Shown here: positions 1 to 12,700 of the stretch, in pieces
How positions within the stretch are numbered: position 1 is the stretch's first letter
Layout: every line of letters starts with the position of its first letter
Source of the DNA: Scortum barcoo
Taxonomy: Eukaryota; Chordata; Actinopteri; Centrarchiformes; Terapontidae
DNA length: 64,000 nucleotides
Reading direction: 5' to 3'
Assembly: GCA_023238725.1 (NCBI GenBank)
Contig: CM041550.1
Span: 4,659,044-4,723,043 of the forward strand
Translations under genes and position numbers: made by a program
Notes under the pieces: model-generated
What the model saw: only the letters and a program-made list of their open reading frames with translations
What the model was told of the DNA's origin: nothing
Databases searched by the model: none

Positions 1-568
1 ACCGCCGGCGCCGCCGTGTTTGCGTTTCCTCTGACAGCAAACAATCTAAACTTGACGCAGCTACTTTGAAATCTGACAAACGGACGGACTCCCCCGGGGG
101 CAAATACGAGTAGAAAAGCTGCAGTTTGCATGTTTGTCTGGGTTTCCTGTAAATGTTCTGAGCGGCGTGCAGACATTGGAGGGGCTCGTAGGCCCGCCGA
201 TCCCCGTTCAGAGGGCTCACAGCTGCGCGGGGTAATGAGGGATCGGGATAGGGAGGGATACACACAGGACAGTAGGGAGCAGCTTGTTAGCATAGTCCTC
301 TGCCAGAGAAGGTGTTACCGAGTTTCTGTTGCAATTTAATTGGATGATCCTGTCAGCGTTTGTCTCCATAGGACAAGATGTCAGTGACTTTCAGGCAGCT
401 CTGCAGACAACACACTGCCATCCACAAATTAACAATGTGGGCATGAATAAGTCTCTGCTGCCAGCTCGGGTAATGTTTTACAGCTTTTTTTTGTTTGACA
501 CATTTTGACTGTTGAGCGTCAAAGTTTCTTCCTGCGAGATCTCAAATAAGGAATTCAAGCTACTTTAC
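1..568 (-). other. cntnap5: cntnap5 intron 10 (partial)
   Basis: This is the beginning of the intron after the GTAAAG donor at 568, truncated by the window edge. It is unremarkable non-coding DNA with no recognisable repeat. The EGF-coding exon 11 must lie before base 1. Confidence 0.75.
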
Positions 569-728
569 CTGTCCCTTATGTTGCACGTGTCAAACTGGAG
601 CTCGTTATAATTTCCCAGCAACCCTTGCTGCACGTGATTGAGATTCACCGGCTGGCTGTTGATGAACACGAGCCGCATGCAGCCTTGGAAGGCCGGGGTC
701 GAACGCTGGCAGTCCATGGTGGGGCAGC
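569..728 (-). CDS. cntnap5: cntnap5 exon 10: end of laminin-G domain 2
   Basis: This 160-nt exon encodes residues 491-543 plus two bases, with acceptor TTCCATCCAG and donor GACAG|GTAAAG. It contains GCPTMDC, then AFQGCMRLVFINSQPVNL, HVQQGLLGNYNEL and DTCNIRDR, where human CNTNAP5 has AFQGCMRLIFIDNQP and DLCSIKDRC. The loop between the first Cys-Pro and FQGC is four residues shorter than in human CNTNAP5. The next codon should complete an Arg and lead into the first EGF-like repeat, which lies outside the window. Confidence 0.93.
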
Positions 729-3700
729 CTGGATGGAAATGATGGAAAGAGAGGCAAGCTTCAGCTCTACCGAACAAATACGATCAAGCTTTTGAGAAAT
801 ATTCGGTCAAGAATTATACTTATACTAACCTCCAAAGAACAAGTTGCCTCTTGTCTCCAGCTGCTCCCACAGTTCGATGGTGGAGGATGGCTCACTGTCC
901 ACAGTCAGAGTGATTTGTAGGTTCCTCGCGCTGAGACTCACAGAGTGCCACAGACCATCGTTGACTCTGTAACCTAAAGATGAACATTTCCCATTAAGGC
1001 TCGCTCAAATGGCAGTTTAGTGGCGTGTAGCACGGCGGGGGATATTTGCTGCATCCATTTCCCCTCGGACCTGGAGGCCACGAAGAATTTACTCCGCTGC
1101 ACGTCTGAGTGTGATACAGTCGTTATTGGCGGGGTTAACTCAGCAGCGATGACCACAGGAGAACACGATCGTTTATTAATGATTTCCCCCATGTTTGGGG
1201 TAAGATACGCCTCTGATACACTTTTTCATTTTGCAACAGCTGCCAATACTGCCGTCAAATCCCCAATTTTTTCCTCTCTCTGCACAGCTCACTGGCGCCG
1301 TTGCCTTTGCTTCGCTGACACGAGAGAGCATTGAGTCTCCTCGGTAACTCTGAGCCTCAAAACAAAAAACAAAAAAAACCCTCTCCCTCCCCCGCTCGTC
1401 AACAACATCCTTACTGCATATTTTATCATTTAGATGATGTTAATGTGTAAATGAGGAGGAAAAGACCAACGTCGGCTTCTCTTGATTTGATTTGATTATT
1501 GATTATTCAACAAGTACTGAATGTGTTTTGCTGCCAGCAGTAAGAGTGCTTAACTCAACCACCATACTTCTACACTGCACATTTCAGACTGAATCACTGT
1601 GCTTTTCACTTAACTGCAGTTTTTTTGACAGCCATAGCAATCACAGAATAAGACCAGCTACTTACATGTATACTGATATAATATGATATAATATAATATA
1701 ATATAATAACACTATACAGGGGCATTTTACTTGCACAATGAACCCTTTTGATGCTTTTAGGTACATTTTCAAGATAATACTTATATACTTTTACTCAGGA
1801 GGAAATGGACTGCGTGACTTTTACTTATATAAGAGTATTTTCATATTGCAGTGTTTCTTCTTTTTCTTATTTTCTTAAGTAAAGGATCTGATCACAGCCA
1901 ACAGCTGGCCTGGTGTGGAGGCTGCGTTAGTGTCCATTAGGAGTCCGATAAAGGAAATGTGCTGTGTGTTTGCATTTTTTTTTGTTTTTAGCTGTGAGAC
2001 TCGCTGGTGCCAAATCCCTTTTAACTCTTAACTTCGCACATATAATTACATGATGCTCATTAGGCAAACTTCCTGCCCGGTTTCTAAAAAAAGGCTCAAA
2101 TATTCTCATTATAAATTGTGCTCTTTCATCCAATTTCGTTTTCCTCGGGGTGCCATAGTTCCCCTTCTATTAAAATAGCCGAAACCTGATCTTTACTTTT
2201 TTTACACACTTTCTACCACTTAACTCAATATTTTCATGCCTGGGAATGAAAACCCAGACGAAAAAAACTAACTCATTCGGCCTTTAAAATATCTGTCAAA
2301 ACCCCACAAAAAAAGATGAGTAATAAGACAACTCAGCTTGATCCACAAACCGTTTCTAATAAATTGACAGTGACAGCTCATCTCACGGAGCCGTAACTCG
2401 AGAGGACGACGCCACGACGGCAGCTGTGAATGGAAATTACCGAACCACACCTCCATTTTTGACTGTGTTGGTCCCAGACTAAATTAGCATCCAGATTGAG
2501 CTGTGCGGTGGCTTGGGAGCTCAGAGGGGACAGGACGGTCATGCAGAGTGCACACTTGGAGTTATTTTAGCGAGTCTAAAATCAGATCTCTCCATGCTCT
2601 TGGGGAAACTCGAGAATTTCACGCATAATCTAAAGATGTCTGTCACTTACAGAGAAACCTTTTTATCCCAGAGGACTGTGAGTGCCATGGGCATTATTTC
2701 TACACTCCATTGACTGTTTCAAGGAGTAAGCAGTATAGCCGCAAGGGACTGCTGGTGAGCCTCAGTTTCCTTCCTCCCCTCCCTCCTTCCCTCCCACCCA
2801 TATCAGCTCATATCGTCATCATCTCCTCGCTGTCCTGCTGCTGGCCAAGCCTGAAGTGTCAAAGTACTATCGAAGAAAAAAAAAAAAGATCGGATGTTTT
2901 TTTGTATCAGCTCAGTGATCTGCGTGACTGTTGCTTAACTGTTAAAAAACACAAGAAAAAGAAAGCATTTGCATCTTCTTCTGCTGTCTGAGAGTACATC
3001 TCTGAGCCCCACTGCTGCCTCCAGGAGATACACAGCTTCATGTGACAGTTTCATGTCATTACTGCAGCAGGTTGCACTGGCAGCTGCTTCGAGTCCTTGA
3101 CAAGCCCAACTGGCAGCGGATGCAAAGCAAGTGACATAAACAAAAGCTCATTCTGCAGGTTCTCGCTCACCACGCACGCTCGCGCGCCTCCCGGTTCGAC
3201 TGTGAAACAAAGACGTTGCGCGTGTGTGAAAATCAAGCCTATGCTGTTTGTGCAGATCATTTCTGGAGGAAGATACAGATCAATACTCTTTCCACATTAA
3301 CGCTCTCGTGCACTTAGCTCGAGTGAAGCACTTCATCAAGCGGGGCCGGTTTGCGCCTCTCCTCAAGCTATTCTTCTGTCTGCTTGTCAAATTGAAAAAG
3401 AAACCGTTTAAAGACGGATGTGATGTTTCTAATAAAACTAAGAAGTGAGAGGAACAGAAGTTTAAATTCTGAAAAATTATTTGCAACAACTCTGGCGAGC
3501 TCTGGAGATCAGCTTAATGACTGCAGCGAGGCGGCACAGGGGTGTAGTGGTTAGCACTGTCACCTCACAGCAAGAGGGTCCTGGGTTCAATCCCTGGTTG
3601 ACATGAGCCCTTCTGTGTGGGGTTTGCATGTTCTCCCTGTGACTGCGTGGGTTCTACTCCAGCTTCCTCCCACAATCCAAAGACATGCAGGTTAATTGGT

Positions 3701-6700
3701 GACTCTAGATTGTCCCTAAGTGTGAGTGTGAGTGGCTTGTCTGTCTTTCTATGACTGACCGGTGTCCAGGGTGTACCCCACCTCTTGCCCAATGATAGCT
3801 GAGATAGGCTCCAGCACCCCCTGTGACTCTGTGTGTCAGGATAAGCAGGTATAGAAAATGGATGGATGGACTGCAGTGACAGATCTTCACTGTGCTGCAT
3901 CTGACTTTGTGTGATACTGTTGTAACTTGGGAGTAGAGAGTGCAGGGAAAGGTGATAATCTCTGCGAACCTTTACTGAAACTCTCACTTTGAGGTGCACA
4001 ATGTGCCTCGTTTCTTAAAGCATTCATTTTTCACAAGTGGTGCAGAGATGTCATATTACTAATGATTATCACTTTGCAGCTTAAAAATAAAGTTTTGCAC
4101 AAGACAGAGGCTCCAAATGGCAGAAACTTTTTTTTTTAACTCAAAATACCCCCCACCCCGCTAGCACCCACACGTTTAATGACTGATCTTTTTGCACCAC
4201 AGGAACAATACATTTTATAGATAGATTTTTATTAAGATTTCTTTGCAGTGAGTTCAGTTTTCTCTGCTTGGATTTCTGGACTGTTTGGTCGTGATTCAGC
4301 ACCTCCATCATGGAGAGGATTTCCAGCTGCTCCCAGTATCAGGCACCCTTTAACATCGAACAAGTATTACTTTGTGATCTGAATGAAATTAAGGAATTTA
4401 CCCCCCATGTCTGCGTTTGGTGCAGCAAATCCGCGTTTTACACACATTTACAGACCAGATCCCCGGGATTATCTCTCAGTACGTTCGAAATGTTACCGAC
4501 CTCTTTGCCGGGTAGTTAGATGAGCCCCCTGAATTTGTAAGCAAGATGCTATCAGAGCTCCTGCTCAATAGCAATTTCGGCTGTGACCTCCAAAAAATCC
4601 ACAGCAGGAGGATGAAAAAAAAGGAAAATAAGTAGATGTATTAATAGATAAATGCTCCAAATTACTGAAGAGTCACAATAACACAGAATACCTCTTTACA
4701 CTGTTAAATTTATTTGCATTGAAACCTTTACTTACACATTGTTATTGCAAACAATAAGACGACTCGAGGTCATACTCCTCATGTGCTGCAGCTCTGAGGC
4801 TGATAGTCTCTAGTGCAGATAGTAATTTAATGCAGCTTGAAGTAAATTATATAAAGGGGAATATTGTCCCTTAGCTGTCTTCTCCATCTATATTTCCCTG
4901 CAGCCGACCATCTGCTGAAAGTCTGGCTTCCCCAAACAATCATGGTTATCTGTATTATCTTTGCTAAGCAATCCAATACAGAGGATTGAATGATATTTTT
5001 CTCAGAGTAGTTCCAAGAAAATAAACTTTTTTCAGTTTATTGAGGACAAAGGTTATGAAAGTAAGTCGGATGAAATTACTCGCGCAAGCTCCGTCTTTCT
5101 TTCTGCTTTGTCTCGGTAGAGTCAAGCACACAAACAGGCAGCGAGGTGCATTTGGTGCAGTCCGCACTGCAAACAGGGGCATTTTGGGGTCAGCGTGCTC
5201 ATGTGGATGTTTCAAGTTCCCCACAAGTAAGATAAATAAAAAAAAAAAAAAAAAGCCCCTCTGTTCGCATCTCCAAGGTCAGGTTTAAGGTTAAAGGTTT
5301 TAGATTTACAATTAAGATTACAGCTCAGATAAAAATGAGCTCTTTTTCTTCCCTACTCTTTCGGTTTTTTTTTTAAATTAATGCAGAAATTAAAGTCGGT
5401 GCTTCACTTAAAGGTCCCCTGTGGATTTTTTTTTTTGCTGTAAACAAATAAAAGTTATGTTTACATTCACTGTTACTCGCTAAAAGGCATCGTGTGTGTC
5501 CTTGAGCTCTGGCGAATGTGTTGAATGCATTTCCTCCCTCATAAAACATTTACAGAGCCGACTGTTTAAGTATCTCAAATCCAGCGACCGTTAACTCTCT
5601 TGTGCTTGTCTTTTTCTTTGCTGTCTTTGTTGGCGCATTTCTTTGTGCATTTCCGCCACCTGTAGATCAGCGGAGCAGTGTGACAACAAAAAATGTACTC
5701 ATTTCATCCTTATACATTTAAAATTTTATCTCTTTTGTGTTAAATAAATTGTTGGTTTGTGCAGGTTAAAAGTGACCTGATCTATAAAGGTGATGAACTC
5801 CACTGACAGAATCATGTGCACAAATGTTTGATTATCACACTGATTTACTCACAAATCCTCAAATATGAAATAGATATAAAGTTGAGGTGTTAATGATTGA
5901 ATTCTGTCTGTGAGAGTGGCTGGAGTCGACATATTTTCACACCTGTTTTTGACATGCATGCGTGCGGCCTCTGCACTCACCAACGGAGGCCTCTGATTTC
6001 TGCCGACCCGAGCCGTGGAGGGTCAGGTGCAGCCGGCTGTTGCTGATCTGCAGCTCCAGTCTGCGGGGCTCCGGGTTCAGCTGCACAGAGAGCAGCAGCC
6101 CGTCCGGGTTCCACGTCCTGAACTGGAAGCGAACAGAGAAACCCCCCGTGGCAGATGCGGCCGACGGGAGCGACAGGAAGCTGCTGCTGGAGCTGAGAAA
6201 GGTGCAGGCCACCAGCTGGGGCTGCGAGCACGAGAAGGTCACGTTGCCCTGGAGGACGACAGAGCCAAGGACACAGGTTTAGACGTCTCCTCACCTACAT
6301 GTTTGGGGGGTTGGGTCTCAGGGGAGATTCACTGTGACAGGCCTGGAAATAAATGTCATGTTGATATGCACGAAAAGGGAACAGATGGTTAAAGAACCAC
6401 GAGCGAAATCAGATCCTAACCCCGGCAGAATAATTAAATTTAATTGTATATGTAACCAGTTTTAATTAGTTGTCATCAATGTTCAATTTATCATGAGCTG
6501 CTATTTGACATTACAACAATACAAATGTGACCAATTAAAATAAAAAACATGATGATTGATAAAATAGTTTAATATATTTTTTTTATTATTATTTGTTTCT
6601 TCCTGCAAATTACATAAAAAGATCGATACCTCTCTCGTATCTGTCCATTATGTATTATCCAGTAGATGATGTGCTTAGCTTGGCAGAAAGAGTGGAATCG

Positions 6701-9700
6701 GGGGGAAACAGCCAGACTGGCTCGCTCCCAAGGTAACAAAATCAGCCTACCAGCACCTCCACAGCTCACTAATTAACACAACATAGGACGTGTTAGTGTT
6801 GCTTTAGAGGTTTTTTTTTATTTTACCTCTGGACAGAGCCAGGCTAACGATCCCCCCGTGTTTTCAGTTTTTATGCTAAGCTAAGCTGACTTACTGGCTG
6901 CTGGCTGTGGCTTCGCATTTACCGTCCAGGTGTCAGAGCGGTTTCCATCTTCTTAACTAACCTTTGGCTAGAAAGCGAATACGAGCATTTCCAAAAAATG
7001 TTTTCCAAAACTATTTTTTTAGAAATGTGGAGCCGATGGAGGCATTAAAACAAATAAATAAATAATAAATAAATCTATTTTGTCTATTGTTAGCACATTT
7101 CTGATTTTCCCTACAACAAGGACGACAACAACAACAAATACATTTGTTCAAAATACTAGTGTTACATGTTACTAAAGTTTTGAACTCTTCAGACTTTTCT
7201 TCCTTCTCTGTGCCCCTTGGAAACAGGTGACGTTGTGTCAGAAATCCTTATTCTGCTAAAGCAGGTATCCGAGATGAATCCATGAGGCATTTCTGCTCCA
7301 AAACCCCATATGCAGCCAAGATAAAAATTAATTTTAGTTCATTTCGGTTTAATTCTGCGTGGTGCAGAGCTTGTGTTAGGCAGATTCAAACACAGACCGG
7401 TCGTGTCTGCTGAGGTCAGAGTCCCATCAGTCCCGGTGCCTGCAGGGCAACACACAGCAATCACAGCGCTTTGACTCTCAATGTGATTCCCTCCCATCAA
7501 CCTGAGGGAGATAGTCCCATTGAAATTCCATTACAGCTTCCATCATGACGGTCTCTCTCCACCTCTCTGCTTCTGTTGTCAGTAAATGCCTTTTAACACA
7601 GCAATCAGACATTAAAGGCTGAGGGTGTCTTAGATGAGATGTGGCATGTGGATCTATGGCCGACCGGCCTGATTTGAGTGGGAGGTTGCCTCTCCAAATG
7701 AATCCATTCACACACTTGGACTTAATGATATAGCAGTTACGATCACAATGGATGCCATGATTGTTTTCGCGTCATTCTCCCCTTCCAATTTCTGACTTGA
7801 ATGCCTTAAATCGGACTAATCAAAAACCGTCACGAATCAGCTGAGGGAAAGATGCGAAACCTTGCAGCAAGGAGAAATAAAGCTAAAGCATCAATTTTTT
7901 AGCCACACAACACGACGTGGCTTTAAGGATGGAAAAGTTAGTCTGCTGGCTGATTGGACCACCAATTTAATCCAAACACAAATATCTCAACAACTACTGG
8001 ATGGATTGCCTTGATGTTTTGTGAATTCGTGAAGATGACGTATCTCTGACTTTTCCTCCACCACAAGGTTGACATTTGTGGTTTTGAGTAAAAATATCGC
8101 AGCAGTTGGAGACATTACAAGGTGCAAACAAACTGTAATAACTCTGCTGATTCTGACTTTTCAACTAGCACCACCATCAAATCAAAATTTTATTCTTTTT
8201 ACGACAAAGATAGCGAACATATCGTAAACGTTCTGTCTGCTAAACATCAGCATGTTAGCATTGTTGCTGTTATTATTTTCACTGCTGTGCTAATATCGGC
8301 TGCCAACATGGTACAATTATTAGTATTAATCTTTAAGGGCCGAGCAGTGAAGGAACATTTACTGCATATTTCTGCAAACTGTGTCTCATTTCTTTTTATA
8401 CTTTATATGATTAAGTTGAGAGTCAATTGTGGGAAAAGCAGTCAGATAAACACATGCTCCCTCCTTTGTTTGATGTCAGAAAATAACAGTAAGGTGAAGT
8501 TGAGCCTGCAGTGCGTCTTTTCATCTGCCTGTGTCTCGTCTTGTGCTGTTCTGTGACTTTGCGCCTGACAAAAGTGAGAGTGAAGTACAGCCATTTGTTA
8601 CATTTGATGAACGCCAGCGGGCAGCCCGGAAAGAAGATAACTGCGTCGGTCGCGCGTGAACATGCGTGTGCAGGAAATTAAACTGGAGCCTCGGTGGGGA
8701 CCGGCCCAGACAAGATCTGGACGTGATGGCACTCCTCATAGACGCACATCATTTTAAAACAAAACAATGATTATCTCTCCCTCTCAGTCAAGGTTTAGTT
8801 ACAGCTCAGCTGAAGCAATGGATTGATGCTGACTACTGATTTAATATTGAATTTAAAATGTTCATTAGCTAGGGCAAAGTATTCAGACAAGTCATAGTAT
8901 AAATAGTATTTTAGATATGAAAGTTTATAAAAGGAAAAGGGGGGCACAGTTTGAGTTTGAACATTTCTGATGCAGCTGATAAAATTAAAAAAACATATAT
9001 TGTTATTGTCTATAATTTAAGGTGGTATTATGTTACAGGTTTACCTTGCTCTGCAGAATAATGTCCATGACTTTAATGGCCTTAAATATTATCAGAACTT
9101 TTTTTTTTTTATTCCTAATCACAACATCCAGGCAATTTGTCGTATTATATGTCAGTGACGTATAAGTCACAGTGATTTGTCGTATATAGTATGCTTTATA
9201 ATTCAGATTAGTCATTGAGAATGAATTTAGAGGATGGGACAGGGTTTGCATAATGCATTTTTGTTTGGTGGTTTGCTTCGAAATTTTGACTTATTAATAG
9301 CCTTGACTTCTGTAAATGAGCTCAGGAAAAGGTCCAGTTCATTTGTCATCGTTAATGTTTGCCTGCCTGACTACAAAGGTCCTGCAGAATAAGAGACTGA
9401 CCATCAACAGCGATGTGTACGCATGAAGCCTATTCATTATTGTAGAATATTAAGCACATCAAAAACTAACAGCACATTGTGGTCTGCACATCCCTTTTTC
9501 TAGAACCATCACTGCCGTACAGTAGAGGGATGTTAAACCAAAAGGGAATCTGCAATAAAATTTAAAAGGTATTCGCAGAAAAACCAAGCTGGCAAACCAT
9601 ATTTGGATATTTTCATGCATATCTATGACTCTTTTGTTCATATAATGTTGCCTTTTATATTTAATGAAAAGTGCTTTATTCATAACATACACTTTTAGAA

Positions 9701-12700
9701 ATCACTGCATGGAGAGAGTTGACCTTTTGAGTTGATGGAGCACAAAGTCACACAGATATATGAACATACATTCAACACACATTTATTCATATCAGGCAGC
9801 AGTCACAGGTTAATCTCTGGCTGTAAGTCCCGGCAGAGACTGTCTGCACAACGACTCTATACGTTATTGTGAAATCATAGAATTACAGTGCGTTGCAAAA
9901 TACGATTACCAAATTAAACAAAGTTTCAGATTTACTTTTCTCCTTTCAGTGCCCACTGTCTCTTGCTCGCCCACACATGTGCGCCTTCTGTTTCTCTTTC
10001 TCGCTCTTTAAATATCATTAAATCAATTTCCATGCTTAATAGAAATGCTCTGCACTGAGATGGCTGTCAAATGGCAAAAGTGCTTTCCTCACATCTCTGA
10101 GCTTTTAAAAGCAGTGAATCTGCTCTTGGAAGAGAAGCACAAAGACCACAGTGAGCTTCAGGATGTCATCTGGACGGACTCAGTCTGGATCTACGAGGGA
10201 AGCTGGAGATTTTTCCTGACCTGGTCTCTTTGGCGGTGGAGCCAAATTAGCTTACTGCGGATAAAGTATGTCACTGTGGGGTAATTTAAAAACAGTGTCA
10301 TCGTTTTTCACTAGAGATACTGTTGTAAGATGAAAACTCAATAATTGGTATCTGTATTTTTCTGAAAAATCCAGTATGAGTCTGTCTGCTCGTCTAACTA
10401 AAGCTCTTCAGGGCACATCTTCAAAAGGAAGGTCTGAAACCTTTTACTGCGACTCACCACGCTGTGGATCTGTGGCTTGCGTCTCTTTGCCAGGTCTATG
10501 ATATTGATCCCGTTGTAGTACAGGTTTTCCATGCAGCCGTGGAAGTTCTTCCTCAAAAAGGTGCCAGGTTTACCGGGCAGCGGGATGCCTCCGAAACTCA
10601 GCTTTTTAAAGAGAAAAAGAGGCGGATTCATTGGCATCAGATGCAGATATTGATCCAGCATAAACAAGTACAAAAATGTATATTTATGTATGATCTTTCC
10701 ATAGAAAAATATAAAATTAAATCCACATTATGTTCTCTATTTCACTGCATGCTAAACCATCAACATTGAAAGCTGTCTTAAAATACATGCACACACATAT
10801 TCTCACCAGCTCCTGTATGAAAAGTGATTCAGCGAGTGAGAAAACACCCACTCACAGATCCAAACACACACTGTAGAGCCACTGTACTGATATAATGTGT
10901 GCTTCTGGTCTGAGGTTGTTTTTCATGCCTTGGTGTGTGTCCTTCTAACAGGGAGGGGGAGACTGTTTCCTTTTTCAACATGACAATGACTCCGGTGCAC
11001 AAAGATGGATCCGCACAGAAATGCTTTTCTAATTTTGTTGTGGAGGAACTTGGCTGCCCTCACGCAGCCGTGGACTCAACCCTATCAAACACCTTTGGCA
11101 TGAAGTGGCGGGCGGACTGTGAGCCAGGCCTTATCGCCCAACATCAGTGCTGGACCTCACTAATGCTCTTGTGGCTGAATGGGAGCAAATCCCTGCAGCA
11201 GGCTCCAACAGCCTGACCAGAGGAGTGTGGGTTGTTATGGCGGCAGATTAATGCCTGTCTGGAACAACAATATTGCCCATCACATGTAATGTTTAAGTAT
11301 CCACAAACGTTGATAATGTTTTTAATAAGTAATGAAATTTAACATTTGCTGCGATCGTGTAGATTTGCATTGCATCTTTGAAGGTGGTATTTTTAGGAAT
11401 TCACACATAGCTTAGCCTCAGTAACTACGGAGGAGGTGGCAGCACCACGAACCCTGCACGTAATCACACATTACAATCACAAGTAACAACCTCATTCATC
11501 TTATAACATAAATCTTTTCAGTGTTTCTGGATAAAACTGCATGTTTGTCCAATCCTGGAGCACCTATAGTGATTTCTTCAGGGTGAACGCTCACTGAAGT
11601 AGACAAAGTGTTTGTCTCCAGCATTAGGTGATGTATAATTCACATTTTGCAACCATAATACCATGTTTGTTTATGATTTCTCTGGTTTGTAATAGATCAT
11701 CAGTGCGTCTTCTGGCCGAATTTGCACGCGGTGTACATAAAACACATGCTGTAACCATCTCTGAAGATCACACCGCTGCATTTGTTCACATGGGCAATGA
11801 AATGAAGCGGACAGCGCTTCAGGGCACAAAAAGTACTTCAGGGAGCTTCGCTGCACTTTGCGGCGCTTCCGCCTCCTGCATGTCCCAGGTGTTAACTAAC
11901 ATTTCAGCAAGCTAATTAACCTTAGCGTCTTGAGCCGGCTGAAGACACTGTCTCAGGCCGATTCATTTTAAAAGGACAGCCTTGCAGAAGAATGTTCAAT
12001 CTGCACTTGACGGCTAAATGATTGAAGAGACTGAGGCTAAAGCTAATGTTGTTGTATTTTTGGTTTTGGAGATGATAGAAAAAACGCCAACCTTTAAACT
12101 CTTTGTGTTGCAGTATTGCTCTCATACACAAACACACTTCTATGCAGAAATCTAAAGCTTTGTTAAAGTTTGTATGATTGGATAGTCACTATCCAAGAGA
12201 GAGGTTTACTGTCCAATCAATAAATAGATCTCTAAATTACAGCGAATAATAACAGTGAATCTCTCATATTCTCATTGGCAGGGTATTTTTGGAACACTGA
12301 CACTGGAATAGAAAATAATAATGAAATAATAAGTCCTGTTTTCTTGGCTTTAAGCAAAATGTCCAAGTTTCTGCAGCCCGCAGTGTAAAGTCACATGATG
12401 TTAAATGCTGAGAAAAAAAAAAGGTCTACAGTCCTCCCAGCAGTCTGTTATTCCCTTGAAACAACCAAAATAACTTGTCTCTGCTATTTTCCGGTTTCTT
12501 TCCTTTCTATCATTCATTATGGAAATGGCATTTCAAAACATGCCTCCTCCCCAGGGCTTACATACACTACACTGTGTTTACCACAGTGCTCTGAGGCTCA
12601 TTACTAACTCCACTGCTCATCACTGTGTTATTAATGATAGGGGTTGCCTGGCCCTCACTGGATGGATTCACTAAGTGATATACGCACATTTACAAAGCCG

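Larger units (their letters stand above)
974..5980 (-). other. cntnap5: cntnap5 intron 8, 5.0 kb
   Basis: Non-coding. It contains a tRNA-derived SINE (3530-3870), a probable interspersed repeat (5405-5690), a poly-A tract near 5237-5254 and AT-rich stretches such as 1678-1708. The pyrimidine-rich patch at 2766-2805 is simple sequence. I recognise no exon in 974-3529 or 3871-5404. Confidence 0.8.
6249..10457 (-). other. cntnap5: cntnap5 intron 7, 4.2 kb
   Basis: Non-coding. It holds a palindromic MITE (6616-6995) and a degenerate teleost repeat (about 7960-8330). The rest (6996-7959 and 8331-10457) is AT-rich sequence without recognised coding or repeat content. Confidence 0.8.

Noticed and set aside
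3530..3610. A tRNA gene at the SINE head
   Set aside because: Box-like motifs are present, but no cloverleaf with acceptor stem and anticodon arm can be drawn, and the sequence continues as a SINE body.
3565..3999. 144-codon minus-strand frame
   Set aside because: It is the antisense of the SINE at 3530-3870, not a gene.
5937..6392. Several plus- and minus-strand frames of 100-125 codons
   Set aside because: Shadows of GC-rich exon 8. Only the frame that reads GNVTFSC and FQFRTWN and joins exons 7 and 9 is real.
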